DNA from: Vibrio sp. UCD-FRSSP16_30
GTDB taxonomy: Bacteria > Pseudomonadota > Gammaproteobacteria > Enterobacterales > Vibrionaceae
NCBI RefSeq assembly: GCF_001676025.1
Contig: NZ_LZFW01000084.1
Location: 83,197 to 147,196, forward strand
Reading direction: 5' to 3'
Length of the DNA stretch: 64,000 bases
The position numbers were made by a program, and so were the translations under genes. The notes below the pieces were generated by a model. It worked only from the letters and a program-made list of their open reading frames with translations. It did no database searches and was not told the origin of the DNA. Position 1 is the first letter of the stretch. Each line of letters begins with the position of its first letter. Of the stretch, positions 1 to 9,027 are shown in pieces.

Positions 1-896
1 ATGACTGAACTGCCAGACGTTTGCTCTTCTCCACGAGATAAGAATATAGCTGAGGGATTTGACACCTCTTTTAAGCCCTGCTCTGTCATGGCAAACACGC
101 CTAACTCATTCACCGCGCCAAATCTATTTTTATGACTGCGTAATGTTCTAAAGCGACTGTCTACACCACCATCAAGTAATACAGAGCAGTCAATGATGTG
201 CTCTAGCACCTTAGGCCCCGCTAAAGAACCATCTTTAGTGACATGGCCCACCATAAATACCGCAACATTATTTTGCTTAGCATAGCGAGTTAATGTTGTT
301 GCCGATTCTCGCACTTGAGCTACCGTACCAGGGGAAGATTGCACGTCAGAGACATGCATAACCTGAATTGAGTCAATGACCATAATTTTAGGTTGTTCTT
401 TTTCTGCCACCTGACAGATTTTATCGACGTTGGTTTCTGACAACATTTTAAGGTTATCTTTAGGCAAACCTAAGCGCGATGCTCGCATAGCTACTTGTTG
501 CAACGATTCTTCACCCGTCACATACAGAGTTGGCAAAGTTGCCGCTAAACGACACATTGTTTGCAATAACATTGTCGACTTACCCGCACCCGGGCTACCG
601 CCAATTAAAATGGCGGCACCAGGTACAATACCACCACCTAAAACACGGTCGAATTCTTTAAAAGTGCTGCTAAATCGAGGGACATCTTGCAGATCAATAT
701 CTGCGAGCATTTGTACTTTAGACTCGACATTTCCAGCATAACCACTTAAGCGCTCATTACGAGCAACTTGTGGAGAGGCCGCTAGACGTACTTCTGTGAC
801 AGTGTTCCATGCACCACAAGCACTGCACTGACCTTGCCAGCGCGGAAAATCTGCACCGCAATCATTACAAACGTAAGCTGTTTTTACTTTTGCCAT
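1..896 (-). CDS. radA: DNA repair protein RadA (Sms), C-terminus cut by window edge
   Basis: RadA is a RecA-like ATPase and branch-migration helicase that processes recombination intermediates in the cytoplasm. About 298 N-terminal residues are visible out of a usual length near 460. The C-terminal Lon-like domain lies beyond base 1. Visible features are a four-cysteine zinc finger (C10, C13, C24, C27), a Walker A motif GGSPGAGKS at about residues 99-107, and the RadA-specific KNRFG motif at about 256-260. The start ATG shares one base with the serB stop codon (TAATG), so serB and radA are translationally coupled, as in many gammaproteobacteria. Identification is secure. The partial state comes from the window edge, not from a mutation. 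Confidence 0.97.
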   Translation of the reverse strand, partial: MAKVKTAYVCNDCGADFPRWQGQCSACGAWNTVTEVRLAASPQVARNERLSGYAGNVESKVQMLADIDLQDVPRFSSTFKEFDRVLGGGIVPGAAILIGGSPGAGKSTMLLQTMCRLAATLPTLYVTGEESLQQVAMRASRLGLPKDNLKMLSETNVDKICQVAEKEQPKIMVIDSIQVMHVSDVQSSPGTVAQVRESATTLTRYAKQNNVAVFMVGHVTKDGSLAGPKVLEHIIDCSVLLDGGVDSRFRTLRSHKNRFGAVNELGVFAMTEQGLKEVSNPSAIFLSRGEEQTSGSSV

Positions 897-1813
897 TAAT
901 TATTCTTTGTTTTTAGGGATTGTAAAACATGGCTAGCTGATAAAATACACAGCACACCACCTAAGTCAGCATAGTTTACCGCAGCTTGAGCTTGTTCGAC
1001 TACCTTAGGTTTAGCGTGATACGCAATCCCTAAACCGGCAGCAGCCATCATCACTAAGTCGTTAGCACCATCTCCAACAGCAATACAATTACTATTATCT
1101 AGCTGATACTCATCTCTTAGTTGCTGTAAAATATCAGCTTTAGTTTGCGCCGATACCACCTCACCGAGCACATTTCCAGTTAACTTACCTGAGTCAATTT
1201 CTAACTGATTTGAGCGAGCATAATCAAGCTCGAGTAACTCTTTTAGATGATTAGAAAAGTAAGTAAAACCACCAGATGCAACGGCAACTTTCCATCCACA
1301 CTGCTTTAAGCCATCAATTAGTTGCTGAGCTTCTGCCATTAATGGCAGCTCACTGCGAACTTCCATTAGAATTGACTCATCTGCATCCGCTAATTTGGAT
1401 ACTCTTTGTCTAAGGCTTTGCTCAAAATCCAACTCACCCTGCATGGCACGCTCAGTGACTTCGGATACTTCCTCTCCAACGCCAGCAAGCTTGGCAATTT
1501 CATCAATACACTCAATTTCAATCAGTGTTGAATCCATATCAAACAGAGCAAGCCCTGGCTTACTCATATTTGGAAGATCTTTAAGAGAAGCGGTATCAAT
1601 CTGTGCATTTTTTAATGCATTAATATTATTATCAATTGCAATACAAGTAGTCAGCAAAACTTGATATCGACCAACATGCCATGTAGCAAATTGCTCTTCT
1701 ATAGGGAAAATTTCAGTTAATGTCTGGTGATTAACATCAACAAAAGCAACGGCCAATAGCTCTAAATCAGCAGCCTTAAATGGCGTAAGATATTGTAATT
1801 CTTTGACTTCCAT
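896..1813 (-). CDS. serB: Phosphoserine phosphatase
   Basis: This enzyme catalyses the last step of L-serine biosynthesis, converting O-phosphoserine to serine and phosphate in the cytoplasm. It is a HAD-superfamily enzyme of 305 residues. Motif I, FDMDST, lies at about residues 91-96, so D92 is the likely phospho-acceptor. An SGG motif follows near residue 180, and the metal-binding GDGAND motif near 246. The roughly 85-residue N-terminal region corresponds to the regulatory part seen in the enterobacterial and vibrio enzymes. It is first in a serB-radA operon and divergent from ytjB, the arrangement also found in E. coli. Nothing is unusual. Confidence 0.97.
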   Translation of the reverse strand: MEVKELQYLTPFKAADLELLAVAFVDVNHQTLTEIFPIEEQFATWHVGRYQVLLTTCIAIDNNINALKNAQIDTASLKDLPNMSKPGLALFDMDSTLIEIECIDEIAKLAGVGEEVSEVTERAMQGELDFEQSLRQRVSKLADADESILMEVRSELPLMAEAQQLIDGLKQCGWKVAVASGGFTYFSNHLKELLELDYARSNQLEIDSGKLTGNVLGEVVSAQTKADILQQLRDEYQLDNSNCIAVGDGANDLVMMAAAGLGIAYHAKPKVVEQAQAAVNYADLGGVLCILSASHVLQSLKTKNN

Positions 1814-1921
1814 GAAGATTCAAATCCGTTTTGAGGGAAACATTACCCTCAACTTACCCTATTGCAATTTGTTTACGCAAGTATCACTATGCAATAGGGT
1901 ACATTAATGATGTTTTTCTAA

Positions 1922-2491
1922 ATGAAAGAATCTCTATTTTCACTGCGTTTGTTTATTAAATTAGTCTTTGTTAGCTTGCTCATATTGATGCTGGTGTCGA
2001 TTGCGCGCAATAGCGTCTATATCAGCCAAGGCAATCAGCAAATCCAAACAAAACAGTTACAAACTCTAACAAAACTATTGATCTCACAAGCGGCGTTAAG
2101 TGCCAGTAACTTTGTCGTCACCGAAGATCAAGAAAAACTAAGACATCTAGCCAATCAATTAGCTCGCGACACTCTCGTTGCCGATGCCATTATTTATAAT
2201 AATAGTGGTGTTAAAATTGCGTCGAGCAGCAATGCCAAAACCGTACAAGAATCACTAGGGATGAATACACCACTGTCATCAGCGGGTATTGGAAAGCAAC
2301 AATTGGTCGAGCCGATTTTCTCTCAAGATGCCATCATCGGCTATGTGCGAATTACTTTTGAAAAAGGTCGCGTTACCGCCTTTTCTGATCATCACTATCG
2401 CAATAGTGATCGAGCCATGTTTTTAATGATCATAATGAGCTTTTTCTCGGGAGTATTACTAACTCTGGTACTTAGAAAGAAAAAATCATAA
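1922..2491 (+). CDS. ytjB: AhpA/YtjB (Smp) family inner-membrane protein
   Basis: This is a 189-residue membrane protein of the YtjB/Smp family, whose function is poorly defined. It has one N-terminal membrane segment at about residues 10-30, a periplasmic domain of about 130 residues with predicted mixed structure, and a second membrane segment at about 163-185 followed by a basic tail (RKKKS). This resembles the sensor part of a signalling protein without a cytoplasmic output domain. It is divergent from serB across about 110 bp, the same context as E. coli ytjB (smp). A strong hairpin terminator follows directly. The family assignment rests mainly on context and topology, and I infer no specific function. 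Confidence 0.8.
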   Translation: MKESLFSLRLFIKLVFVSLLILMLVSIARNSVYISQGNQQIQTKQLQTLTKLLISQAALSASNFVVTEDQEKLRHLANQLARDTLVADAIIYNNSGVKIASSSNAKTVQESLGMNTPLSSAGIGKQQLVEPIFSQDAIIGYVRITFEKGRVTAFSDHHYRNSDRAMFLMIIMSFFSGVLLTLVLRKKKS

Positions 2492-2494
2492 AAA

Positions 2495-2526
2495 AAGCTT
2501 GGTTCTACTAATGCAGAACCAAGCTT
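2495..2526. terminator. Bidirectional intrinsic terminator after ytjB
   Basis: A perfect 12-bp stem (AAGCTTGGTTCT and its complement) closes an 8-nt loop. A-rich sequence precedes it and T-rich sequence follows, so it can stop ytjB transcription rightward and, less clearly, deo transcription leftward. Confidence 0.8.
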
Positions 2527-2557
2527 TATTATCGGTTTACTTGTATAGGTTAAAGCT

Positions 2558-2607
2558 TATATCAATCACAGTAAGTAAATGATCAGAGATTTACTACGAT
2601 TGATATT
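2558..2607. repeat. Short copy of the palindromic intergenic repeat
   Basis: This is a 50-bp imperfect inverted repeat with outer arms TATCAATC/GATTGATA and inner arms AGTAAAT/ATTTACT. Its left half matches one end of the longer element at 6990-7143 at about 26 of 30 positions. Its right half matches the other end at about 24 of 28. It therefore looks like the same element with the interior deleted and the two ends joined. It abuts and slightly overlaps the deoD stop codon. Confidence 0.65.
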
Positions 2608-3325
2608 ATTCCTCATCACCTAAAAGTACTGACTCTAAAGCGATTTCCATCATTTCATTGAAGGTTGTCGCACGTTCATCAGAGGTCGTTTGCTCACCGC
2701 GCTTGATATGATCTGATACGGTACAAATAGCCAAAGCTTTCACGCCATATTCAGCGGCAATACCATAAATACCAGCCGCTTCCATTTCTACACCCAGCAC
2801 ACCGTATTTATCCATCACATCGAACATGTCAGGATCGGGCGTATAGAAAAGTTCTGCCGAAAATAGGTTACCGACTTTAACATTAATGCCTAGCTTTTCT
2901 GCTGCGCGCTCAGCATTACGTGCCATGCCATAATCTGCAATCGCAGCAAAGTCATGATCCTTAAAGCGAATACGGTTTACTTTAGAATCCGTACATGCGC
3001 CAATGCCAATCACTACATCACGTAAGTTCACATCATCACGAACAGCGCCACAGCTACCCACACGGATTACTTTCTTAACCCCGTAATCTTTCACAAGTTC
3101 AGTGACGTAAATAGAACAAGAAGGGATACCCATACCGTGCCCCATAACGGAGATCTTACGGCCTTTATAAGTGCCCGTAAATCCGTACATATTACGTACA
3201 TCACAGACTTGCACTACGTTGTCTAGGAAAGTTTCAGCGATGTACTTAGCTCGTAGTGGGTCACCTGGCATCAATACCACGTCAGCAAAATCACCCATTT
3301 CTGCATTAATATGAGGAGTAGCCAT
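2606..3325 (-). CDS. deoD: Purine nucleoside phosphorylase DeoD
   Basis: DeoD catalyses phosphorolysis of purine (deoxy)ribonucleosides to the free base and (deoxy)ribose-1-phosphate, the purine arm of nucleoside salvage. At 239 residues it is the usual length of the hexameric low-molecular-mass class. Visible residues are H5, the phosphate-binding G21, R25 and R44, the RVGSCGAV segment, the MEAAG motif, and a late SDHI with the catalytic aspartate near 205. It is the last gene of the leftward deoC-deoA-deoB-deoD operon, 79 bp after deoB. A palindromic repeat begins at its stop codon. Confidence 0.97.
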   Translation of the reverse strand: MATPHINAEMGDFADVVLMPGDPLRAKYIAETFLDNVVQVCDVRNMYGFTGTYKGRKISVMGHGMGIPSCSIYVTELVKDYGVKKVIRVGSCGAVRDDVNLRDVVIGIGACTDSKVNRIRFKDHDFAAIADYGMARNAERAAEKLGINVKVGNLFSAELFYTPDPDMFDVMDKYGVLGVEMEAAGIYGIAAEYGVKALAICTVSDHIKRGEQTTSDERATTFNEMMEIALESVLLGDEE

Positions 3326-3404
3326 TTATTTATTTCCTTTTATACATTATTTGTTATTAGGGCGATTTAACCCTAGTAGCGAAAATATTGAATCTACTTT
3401 CCAG

Positions 3405-4625
3405 TTAAAGAAAGTTAGTTCCATAGTCCATTTTAGAAGTCTGAAAATAGTGAGCTAAGCTCTGACCAATATCAGCAAAAGTCGAACGTCTGCCTAGTGA
3501 GCCCGCTTTAATATTCTGCCCATAAACAAGTACAGGGATATGTTCGCGAGTATGATCTGTACCTTGCCATGTTGGGTCACAACCATGATCTGCAGTAAGA
3601 ATAAGCACATCATTTGGCTGTAAAATTGCCAAAATCTCTGGCAAACGAGTATCAAAATACTCAAGAGCGGCAGCATAGCCTGCAACATCGCGGCGATGAC
3701 CATAAGAAGAATCAAAATCAACAAAGTTAGTAAATACGATGCTGTTATCCTGCGCTTTTTTCACTTGTTGTAGTGTTAAGTTGAACAGGTCTTCTAGGCC
3801 AGTGGCTTTCTCTTTTTTGGTAATCCCGCAATTAGCATAAATATCAGCAATCTTGCCTATAGAAATCACCTCACCCTGCTTCTCATCAACCAGTTTTTGC
3901 AGCACGGTTGTAGCAGGTGGCTCAATAGAAAGATCTCGACGATTACCCGTACGTTTAAACCCTTCTACTTTGTCTCCAACAAATGGTCGGGCGATAACAC
4001 GACCAATGTTGTAATCTTCCAGTTCTTCTCGAACAATATGACAAAGCTCAAGTAGGTTATCTAAACCGTAAGTCTCTTCATGACAGGCAATTTGAAATAC
4101 TGAATCTGCTGAAGTATAAAAAATTGGCTTTCCTGTTAGCATATGTTCTTCACCCAGATCATCGAGCACTTGGGTGCCTGATGCATGGCAGTTACCCAAA
4201 TAGCCTTTTAGACCAGCGCGCTTAACAATGCGATCGAGTAACTCTTGGGGAAAACTGTTTTGCTTATCAGTAAAGTAACCCCAATCAAACAGTACCGGTA
4301 CACCGGCAATTTCCCAGTGACCCGATGGTGTATCTTTACCTGATGAGATTTCAGCAGCGTGCCCATAAGCACCAATGATCTCGGCATTGCTATCTAAACC
4401 AATAGGAAATTGTCCTGTTGATTCTTGAGCGGCTAAACCCAAACCTAACTTAGATAAATTAGGTAGGGTTAAAGGGCCATTTCGAGTGTCTGAATTGGCT
4501 AAGCCTTTCGCACAATGCTGTGCAATGTGACCTAAAGTATCAGAGCCTACGTCACCAAATTTATCAGCGTCTTGCGTTGCGCCAATACCAAATGAATCTA
4601 AAACTAAAATTATGGCTCGTTTCAT
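3405..4625 (-). CDS. deoB: Phosphopentomutase
   Basis: DeoB interconverts (deoxy)ribose-1-phosphate and the 5-phosphate, linking nucleoside phosphorolysis to DeoC and the pentose pathway. It is a 406-residue alkaline-phosphatase-superfamily metalloenzyme. The N-terminal metal and phospho-acceptor region is LDSFGIGA, and the C-terminal metal site is [19 protein letters not shown] chose the ATG at 4625, which is preceded by AGGA and gives the family N-terminus [13 protein letters not shown]. The frame stays open 78 bp further upstream, but that would overlap deoA. deoA ends 13 bp before this start, so the genes are likely co-transcribed. Confidence 0.96.
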   Translation of the reverse strand: MKRAIILVLDSFGIGATQDADKFGDVGSDTLGHIAQHCAKGLANSDTRNGPLTLPNLSKLGLGLAAQESTGQFPIGLDSNAEIIGAYGHAAEISSGKDTPSGHWEIAGVPVLFDWGYFTDKQNSFPQELLDRIVKRAGLKGYLGNCHASGTQVLDDLGEEHMLTGKPIFYTSADSVFQIACHEETYGLDNLLELCHIVREELEDYNIGRVIARPFVGDKVEGFKRTGNRRDLSIEPPATTVLQKLVDEKQGEVISIGKIADIYANCGITKKEKATGLEDLFNLTLQQVKKAQDNSIVFTNFVDFDSSYGHRRDVAGYAAALEYFDTRLPEILAILQPNDVLILTADHGCDPTWQGTDHTREHIPVLVYGQNIKAGSLGRRSTFADIGQSLAHYFQTSKMDYGTNFL

Positions 4626-4638
4626 TATTCTATCCTGC

Positions 4639-5973
4639 CTATAAATCTTCAGCTCGTATCTGTGCATACACTTCAGGTGTTGCTTGATACTGCGATTTGT
4701 CACCGATATGAATAGCCGCTTTTAGTGCGTTAGCCGCTTCTTGCCACTGCTGCTCATTTCGCACATGAATCATAGCCAAAGGTTTATCTGCATTGGCCAC
4801 GTCACCTAATTGAATAAACTGATCAAAACCTACCGCATAATCAATCGTGTCTGTTGCGACTCGACGTCCTCCGCCCATACCCACAACCGCCATGCCAATA
4901 GCGCGTGTATCCATACTGATAACAGTGCCATGTTGATCAGCAAAAACTGGTTTAATGATCTCAGCTACAGGTAAGTATTGAGTATAGTTGCTAACAAAGT
5001 CATGTGGCCCGCCAAGGCCTGCAATCATTTGATTAAAACACTCTGCTGCTTTACCGTTATCAAGCACGCTAAGCAATTTTTCACGAGCTTGCTCGGTAGA
5101 ATCCGCAAGTTTGCCAAGTACCAGCATTTCACAGCATGACGCCATGGTGACTTCAAGCAAGCGAGGGTTACGATATTCCCCCGTTAAAAAGCGAACCGCT
5201 TCACGAACTTCTAATGCATTACCCGCAGAAGAAGCCAATACTTGATTCATATCGGTAAGAATAGCCGTTGTCTTAGTGCCAGCACCATTTGCCACAGCCA
5301 CAATAGAACGAGCAAGCTCTTCTGATGCCTCATAGGTTGGCATAAAGGCGCCAGATCCCACCTTGACATCCATAACCAATGAATCTAGGCCTGCGGCAAG
5401 TTTCTTAGATAAAATAGAAGCGGTAATGAGTGAGATATTATCAACCGTTGCGGTGATATCACGAGTGGCATAGACGCGTTTATCAGCAGGTGCTAAATCC
5501 CCTGTTTGACCAATAATCGCCACACCAGCGTCTTTCACTACCTGGCCAAAAACATCATTGTTGGGGGTGATATTATAGCCTGGAATGGATTCAAGCTTAT
5601 CTAGTGTCCCACCAGTATGACCTAGGCCACGCCCAGAAATCATAGGTACAAAGCCACCACATGCGGCAACCATTGGGCCAAGCATTAGAGAGGTAACATC
5701 GCCGACACCACCAGTAGAGTGCTTATCGACAATAGGGCCGTAAAAATTCATATGACCCCAGTCAATGACCATTCCTGAGTCACGCATAGCGCATGTCAAA
5801 GCAATGCGCTCAGGCATCGTCATTTCATTGAAGAATATGGTCATAGCAAATGCTGCTATTTGCCCTTCAGAGACACTATTATTGGCTACACCTTGGATAA
5901 AGAAGTTAATCTCATCCGTTGTTAATATTTCACCATCACGTTTTTTACGAATAATTTCTTGAGGTAAATACAT
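4639..5973 (-). CDS. deoA: Thymidine phosphorylase
   Basis: DeoA splits thymidine (and deoxyuridine) with phosphate to give thymine and 2-deoxyribose-1-phosphate. It is 444 residues, close to the E. coli enzyme. The glycine-rich phosphate-binding signature KHSTGGVGD near residue 84 is followed by the family stretch [18 protein letters not shown]-terminal pyrimidine-phosphorylase domain is present. It lies between deoC (119 bp upstream) and deoB (13 bp downstream) in the deo operon. The 119-bp gap carries no clear terminator, so read-through from deoC is expected. Confidence 0.97.
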   Translation of the reverse strand: MYLPQEIIRKKRDGEILTTDEINFFIQGVANNSVSEGQIAAFAMTIFFNEMTMPERIALTCAMRDSGMVIDWGHMNFYGPIVDKHSTGGVGDVTSLMLGPMVAACGGFVPMISGRGLGHTGGTLDKLESIPGYNITPNNDVFGQVVKDAGVAIIGQTGDLAPADKRVYATRDITATVDNISLITASILSKKLAAGLDSLVMDVKVGSGAFMPTYEASEELARSIVAVANGAGTKTTAILTDMNQVLASSAGNALEVREAVRFLTGEYRNPRLLEVTMASCCEMLVLGKLADSTEQAREKLLSVLDNGKAAECFNQMIAGLGGPHDFVSNYTQYLPVAEIIKPVFADQHGTVISMDTRAIGMAVVGMGGGRRVATDTIDYAVGFDQFIQLGDVANADKPLAMIHVRNEQQWQEAANALKAAIHIGDKSQYQATPEVYAQIRAEDL

Positions 5974-6092
5974 CCGCCCTACCTTAGATTTTTATTATTT
6001 AAAATAAAGACTCGCGACGAGTTACGACCTAGTTCAACGCTATTCGTAATAACGATACACCACAGCAGTAATGCACGAGCCTTCTAAAACGA

Positions 6093-6869
6093 TTAATAAG
6101 CAGCAGGATCTGCTTTTTCGTCTGTCACTTCTAAGGTATTAAGTAGGCTTGTTAGCAAGCTAGAAGCACCGAAGCGATAATGACGACTGTCTACCCAAGA
6201 ATCACCTAGGATTTCATCAGCCATTGCTAAGTACAGCGCTGCATCTTCCGCGGTACGCACGCCACCAGCAGGCTTAAAGCCGACTGTTTTTGCCACACCC
6301 ATATCACGAATCACTTCTAGCATCATACGTGCATATTCTGGTGTCGCATTTTCCGGTACTTTACCTGTTGAGGTTTTAATAAAGTTTGCACCAGCTTTAA
6401 TGCAAATTTCGGATGCTTGTTTAATCAGAGCTTCTTCTTTTAGCTCACCCGTTTCAATAATGACTTTCAGCAAGATGTCGCCACAAGCCGCTTTACATTG
6501 CTTAACTAACTCAAAGCCCACATCAGCGTTACCAGCCATTAAAGCGCGGTACGGGAAAACAACGTCAACTTCATCTGCGCCGTAAGCAACCGCCGCTTTT
6601 GTTTCTGCTACTGCAATATCGATATCATCATTGCCGTGAGGGAAGTTAGTCACTGTTGCGATGCTCACATCAGGGGTTCCCTGCTCACGTAATGTCTTTT
6701 TAGCAATAGGGACAAAACGAGGATAAATACACACTGCAGCAGTATTACCTACCGCTGATTTTGCTGCATGACAAAGATCGATCACTTTCTGATCGGTATC
6801 ATCATCATTAAGAGTAGTAAGGTCCATTAATTTAAGTGCACGCAAAGCGGCAACTTTCAAATCGCTCAT
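6093..6869 (-). CDS. deoC: Deoxyribose-phosphate aldolase
   Basis: DeoC cleaves 2-deoxyribose-5-phosphate to acetaldehyde and glyceraldehyde-3-phosphate, feeding nucleoside carbon into glycolysis. It is a 258-residue class I aldolase with a TIM-barrel fold. The Schiff-base lysine is K165 in [18 protein letters not shown] precedes it, and the second active-site lysine lies in the later FKPAGGVR motif. It is the first gene of deoCABD, with a purine-rich Shine-Dalgarno (CGGAGA) before the start. No convincing CytR or DeoR operator stood out upstream. A TCGAAC/GTTCGA inverted repeat about 60 bp upstream is a weak candidate control site. Confidence 0.97.
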   Translation of the reverse strand: MSDLKVAALRALKLMDLTTLNDDDTDQKVIDLCHAAKSAVGNTAAVCIYPRFVPIAKKTLREQGTPDVSIATVTNFPHGNDDIDIAVAETKAAVAYGADEVDVVFPYRALMAGNADVGFELVKQCKAACGDILLKVIIETGELKEEALIKQASEICIKAGANFIKTSTGKVPENATPEYARMMLEVIRDMGVAKTVGFKPAGGVRTAEDAALYLAMADEILGDSWVDSRHYRFGASSLLTSLLNTLEVTDEKADPAAY

Positions 6870-6989
6870 TTTTTTCTCCGAAAAGTTTAAATAGTATTGG
6901 CGGCATTAATTCGAACTGTTCCGGTATCGGTAGGTTCGACTATTGCACATCCAGACTCAATGAACGGACTTGGTTCCATGAAGACTTGG

Positions 6990-7143
6990 TAATATCAATC
7001 GTAGTAATTAACTGACCATTCTAACTTGTTAAAATACTTGATAACTGCGTTACGATTTTTGAATGTAGAACAACTACTTATCAAAAATTGCGCCTTGTTC
7101 TCAAGCATTTTTTCTGACCACTTAATTACTGTGATTGGTATAA
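6990..7143. repeat. Palindromic intergenic element, MITE-like
   Basis: This is an imperfect inverted repeat of about 154 bp. The left end reads TAATATCAATCGTAGTAATT, and the complement of the right end reads TATACCAATCACAGTAATTA. Inside, ACTTGATAAC...ATTTTTGA on the left pairs with the complement of TCAAAAAT...TCAAGCA on the right, closing on a small GTAG/CTAC centre. The whole unit could fold into one long hairpin. It has no coding capacity. It occupies much of the gap between deoC and xapX, which otherwise holds nothing I recognise. A shortened relative lies at 2558-2607. Confidence 0.7.
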
Positions 7144-7228
7144 AATAACCAATTGCTTTCCTTGTCACCGCGCGGTTATAAATCCTAAACCGCAGACCGC
7201 TGTTGTTTACAACGGAAATAAGTATTTA

Positions 7229-7396
7229 TTAAAAAAAACGTTCTATCAGCCAATGATAGAAATGTCCGCCAAGATAGACACCGACAATTCCCATCACACC
7301 CGATAAAACAGGAGGAGCAGGAATAGGTAGTTTTATTGCAGAAAATAACACTCCAACAAAAAAACCGGCCAATATGGCTAGCAAAACTTCATTCAT
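7229..7396 (-). CDS. XapX domain small membrane protein
   Basis: A 55-residue ORF starts at ATG 7396, preceded by AAGGAT, and ends at TAA. The product begins MNEVLLAILAGFFVGVLFSA. It has a first membrane helix, a proline-rich KLPIPAPPV turn, and a second helix (SGVMGIVGVYLGGHF). This helix - KLPIPAPP - helix layout is that of the XapX (DUF1427) family. The family is named from a protein linked to xanthosine metabolism, and its function is unknown to me. The gene sits between the deo operon and the nucleoside symporter, all on the same strand, which fits a nucleoside-linked role. A good -10 (TATACT, 7429-7434) and a palindromic operator lie upstream. Confidence 0.85.
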   Translation of the reverse strand: MNEVLLAILAGFFVGVLFSAIKLPIPAPPVLSGVMGIVGVYLGGHFYHWLIERFF

Positions 7397-7454
7397 AATC
7401 CTTGTCCATCTTATCGACTTCGCAGATCAGTATAGTAGGAAGTTTGATCTATGT

Positions 7455-7485
7455 TTCATTAGTAATGAACGCAAACGGTTTGCAT
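7455..7485. promoter_or_regulatory. Double palindrome, PurR/LacI-type operator candidate before xapX
   Basis: Two near-adjacent palindromes are visible. TTCATTAGTAATGAA (7455-7469) is perfect around a central base. GCAAACGGTTTGC (7471-7483) is also perfect around a central G. The segment ACGCAAACGGTTT matches the first 13 bases of a PurR-type box. The site lies roughly 20-55 bp upstream of the xapX -10, where a LacI-family regulator such as PurR or CytR could act. Assignment to a particular regulator is inference. Confidence 0.5.
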
Positions 7486-7530
7486 CTCAAAAAAAAGTGA
7501 GGTTATGCAGGCTGACAGTACAAAAGAAAA

Positions 7531-7559
7531 AACGCCCCAGCGATTATCACTGGGGCGTT
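7531..7559. terminator. Intrinsic terminator of the nucleoside symporter gene
   Basis: A 10-bp GC-rich stem (AACGCCCCAG with CTGGGGCGTT) closes a 9-nt loop. It is followed on the minus strand by TTTTTTC. It lies 24 bp after the nupC stop codon and separates it from xapX. Confidence 0.85.
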
Positions 7560-7582
7560 ATTATTAAGTTGTTTCTACTCTC

Positions 7583-8821
7583 TTAGAAAGAGATGAAGAA
7601 ACCGGCAATGGTTGCAGCCATTAGGTTTGACAATGTACCTGCAATAACAGCCTTAATACCCATACGCGCGATATCACCACGACGCTTAGGTGCAATACCA
7701 CCTAGGCCACCGAGTAGAATAGCGATAGAAGAAAGGTTAGCAAATCCACATAATGCGAACGAGATAATAACTTTCGTTTTCTCAGTTAGCACTACAGGCG
7801 CTGCATCAGTCAGGTATGGAGTAAAGTTAGCGTAAGCAACAAATTCGTTAGCTACCGTTTTAAGACCAATGAACTCACCAGCAACTTGCGCTTCGTTCCA
7901 AGGAACACCAATTAGGAATGCTAAAGGAGCAAACAAGTAACCTAAGATCATCTCTAGAGTTAGGTGCTCAAAACCAAACCAACCACCAACGCCACTTAGA
8001 AGGCCGTTGATTAGTGCAATAAGACCGATGAAAGCGATAAGCATTGCACCAACGTTTAATGCAAGGCTAAGACCTGCAGAAGCACCACCAGCGGCAGCAT
8101 CAATAACGTTAGCAGGCTTGTCTTCGCCATCTTCAAGAGTATCTGGAAGTTGGTCGATAGGCTCATCAGTTTCAGGCTTGATGATTTTTGCAAATAGTAG
8201 ACCACCTGGAGCTGCCATAAATGATGCAGCAACTAGGTATTCAATAGGCACGCCCATTGAAGCGTAACCGGCTAATACACCACCAGCGATAGAAGCTAGA
8301 CCACCACACATTACTGCAAATAGTTCAGACTGAGTCATGCGTGGCACAAATGGACGAACCACTAATGGCGCTTCAGTTTGACCAACAAAGATGTTTGCTG
8401 CAGCAGACATTGATTCCGCGCGTGAAGTACCCAGAGCTTTCTGAAGACCACCACCAAGAATACGAATAACCCATTGCATAACACCCAAGTAATAAAGTAC
8501 TGAGATTAGCGCAGAGAAGAAAATCAGCGTAGGTAAAACACGGAAAGCAAAGATAAAGCCAACATCATAAGTTGCGACTAAATTACCAAAAAGGAATTCA
8601 CTACCTTTTGCTCCATAGTTTATTACACTTGAAACACCGTCTGAAAATCCTTTCAGAAGGTCTTTACCCCAAGGTACATAAAGTATAAATGCACCTAATG
8701 CGAACTGAATAGCAAACGCACCAGTTACTGTTCTAACATTAATTGCTTTACGATTATCTGATAGTAGTACTGCGATTAAAATCAGTACAAACATACCGAC
8801 TATGCTCATAAACAGGCTCAT
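7583..8821 (-). CDS. nupC: Concentrative Na+/nucleoside symporter (CNT, NupC family)
   Basis: This inner-membrane symporter takes up nucleosides using the sodium gradient. At 412 residues it very closely resembles the V. cholerae CNT transporter whose structure is known. Shared segments include [20 protein letters not shown], the substrate-binding GQTEAP motif, GVPWNEA with the second key glutamate, and [11 protein letters not shown], which contributes to nucleoside and Na+ binding. The first helix starts at residue 4. It belongs with deoCABD and xapX, all on the same strand, but has its own terminator and a long upstream region with a CRP-like site. It is therefore probably a separate unit under carbon control. 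Confidence 0.95.
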   Translation of the reverse strand: MSLFMSIVGMFVLILIAVLLSDNRKAINVRTVTGAFAIQFALGAFILYVPWGKDLLKGFSDGVSSVINYGAKGSEFLFGNLVATYDVGFIFAFRVLPTLIFFSALISVLYYLGVMQWVIRILGGGLQKALGTSRAESMSAAANIFVGQTEAPLVVRPFVPRMTQSELFAVMCGGLASIAGGVLAGYASMGVPIEYLVAASFMAAPGGLLFAKIIKPETDEPIDQLPDTLEDGEDKPANVIDAAAGGASAGLSLALNVGAMLIAFIGLIALINGLLSGVGGWFGFEHLTLEMILGYLFAPLAFLIGVPWNEAQVAGEFIGLKTVANEFVAYANFTPYLTDAAPVVLTEKTKVIISFALCGFANLSSIAILLGGLGGIAPKRRGDIARMGIKAVIAGTLSNLMAATIAGFFISF

Positions 8822-8967
8822 GGTTTATGGCTTCCTTATTCTAAAATGTGTAAAAAAAAGTTAAAGGTTTAAAAATGTTTATACAACAGCGATTATACAG
8901 CTCGCCATTGAGTAAAACAGGGGGAGAATCACAGTTACATGAATCAACCGACAAAACTGCCGTGTAT

Positions 8968-8989
8968 AATATTGATCCCCGTCACATTT
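8968..8989 (-). promoter_or_regulatory. Possible CRP site upstream of nupC
   Basis: On the minus strand the sequence AAATGTGA-CGGG-GATCA matches the CRP consensus at about 15 of 22 positions, with a perfect left half and a weaker right half. It lies about 150-170 bp before the nupC start codon. CRP control of nucleoside uptake is known in E. coli. The site here is a hand match only. Confidence 0.4.
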
Positions 8990-9027
8990 ACAAGTCAATA
9001 TTGCATGTTCCGCACAAATAAATGGAA

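Noticed and set aside
6900..6960. TCGAAC/GTTCGA inverted repeat upstream of deoC as a CytR or DeoR operator
   Set aside because: The half-sites do not resemble known CytR or DeoR sites and the 18-bp spacing is undiagnostic. It is mentioned only in the deoC entry.
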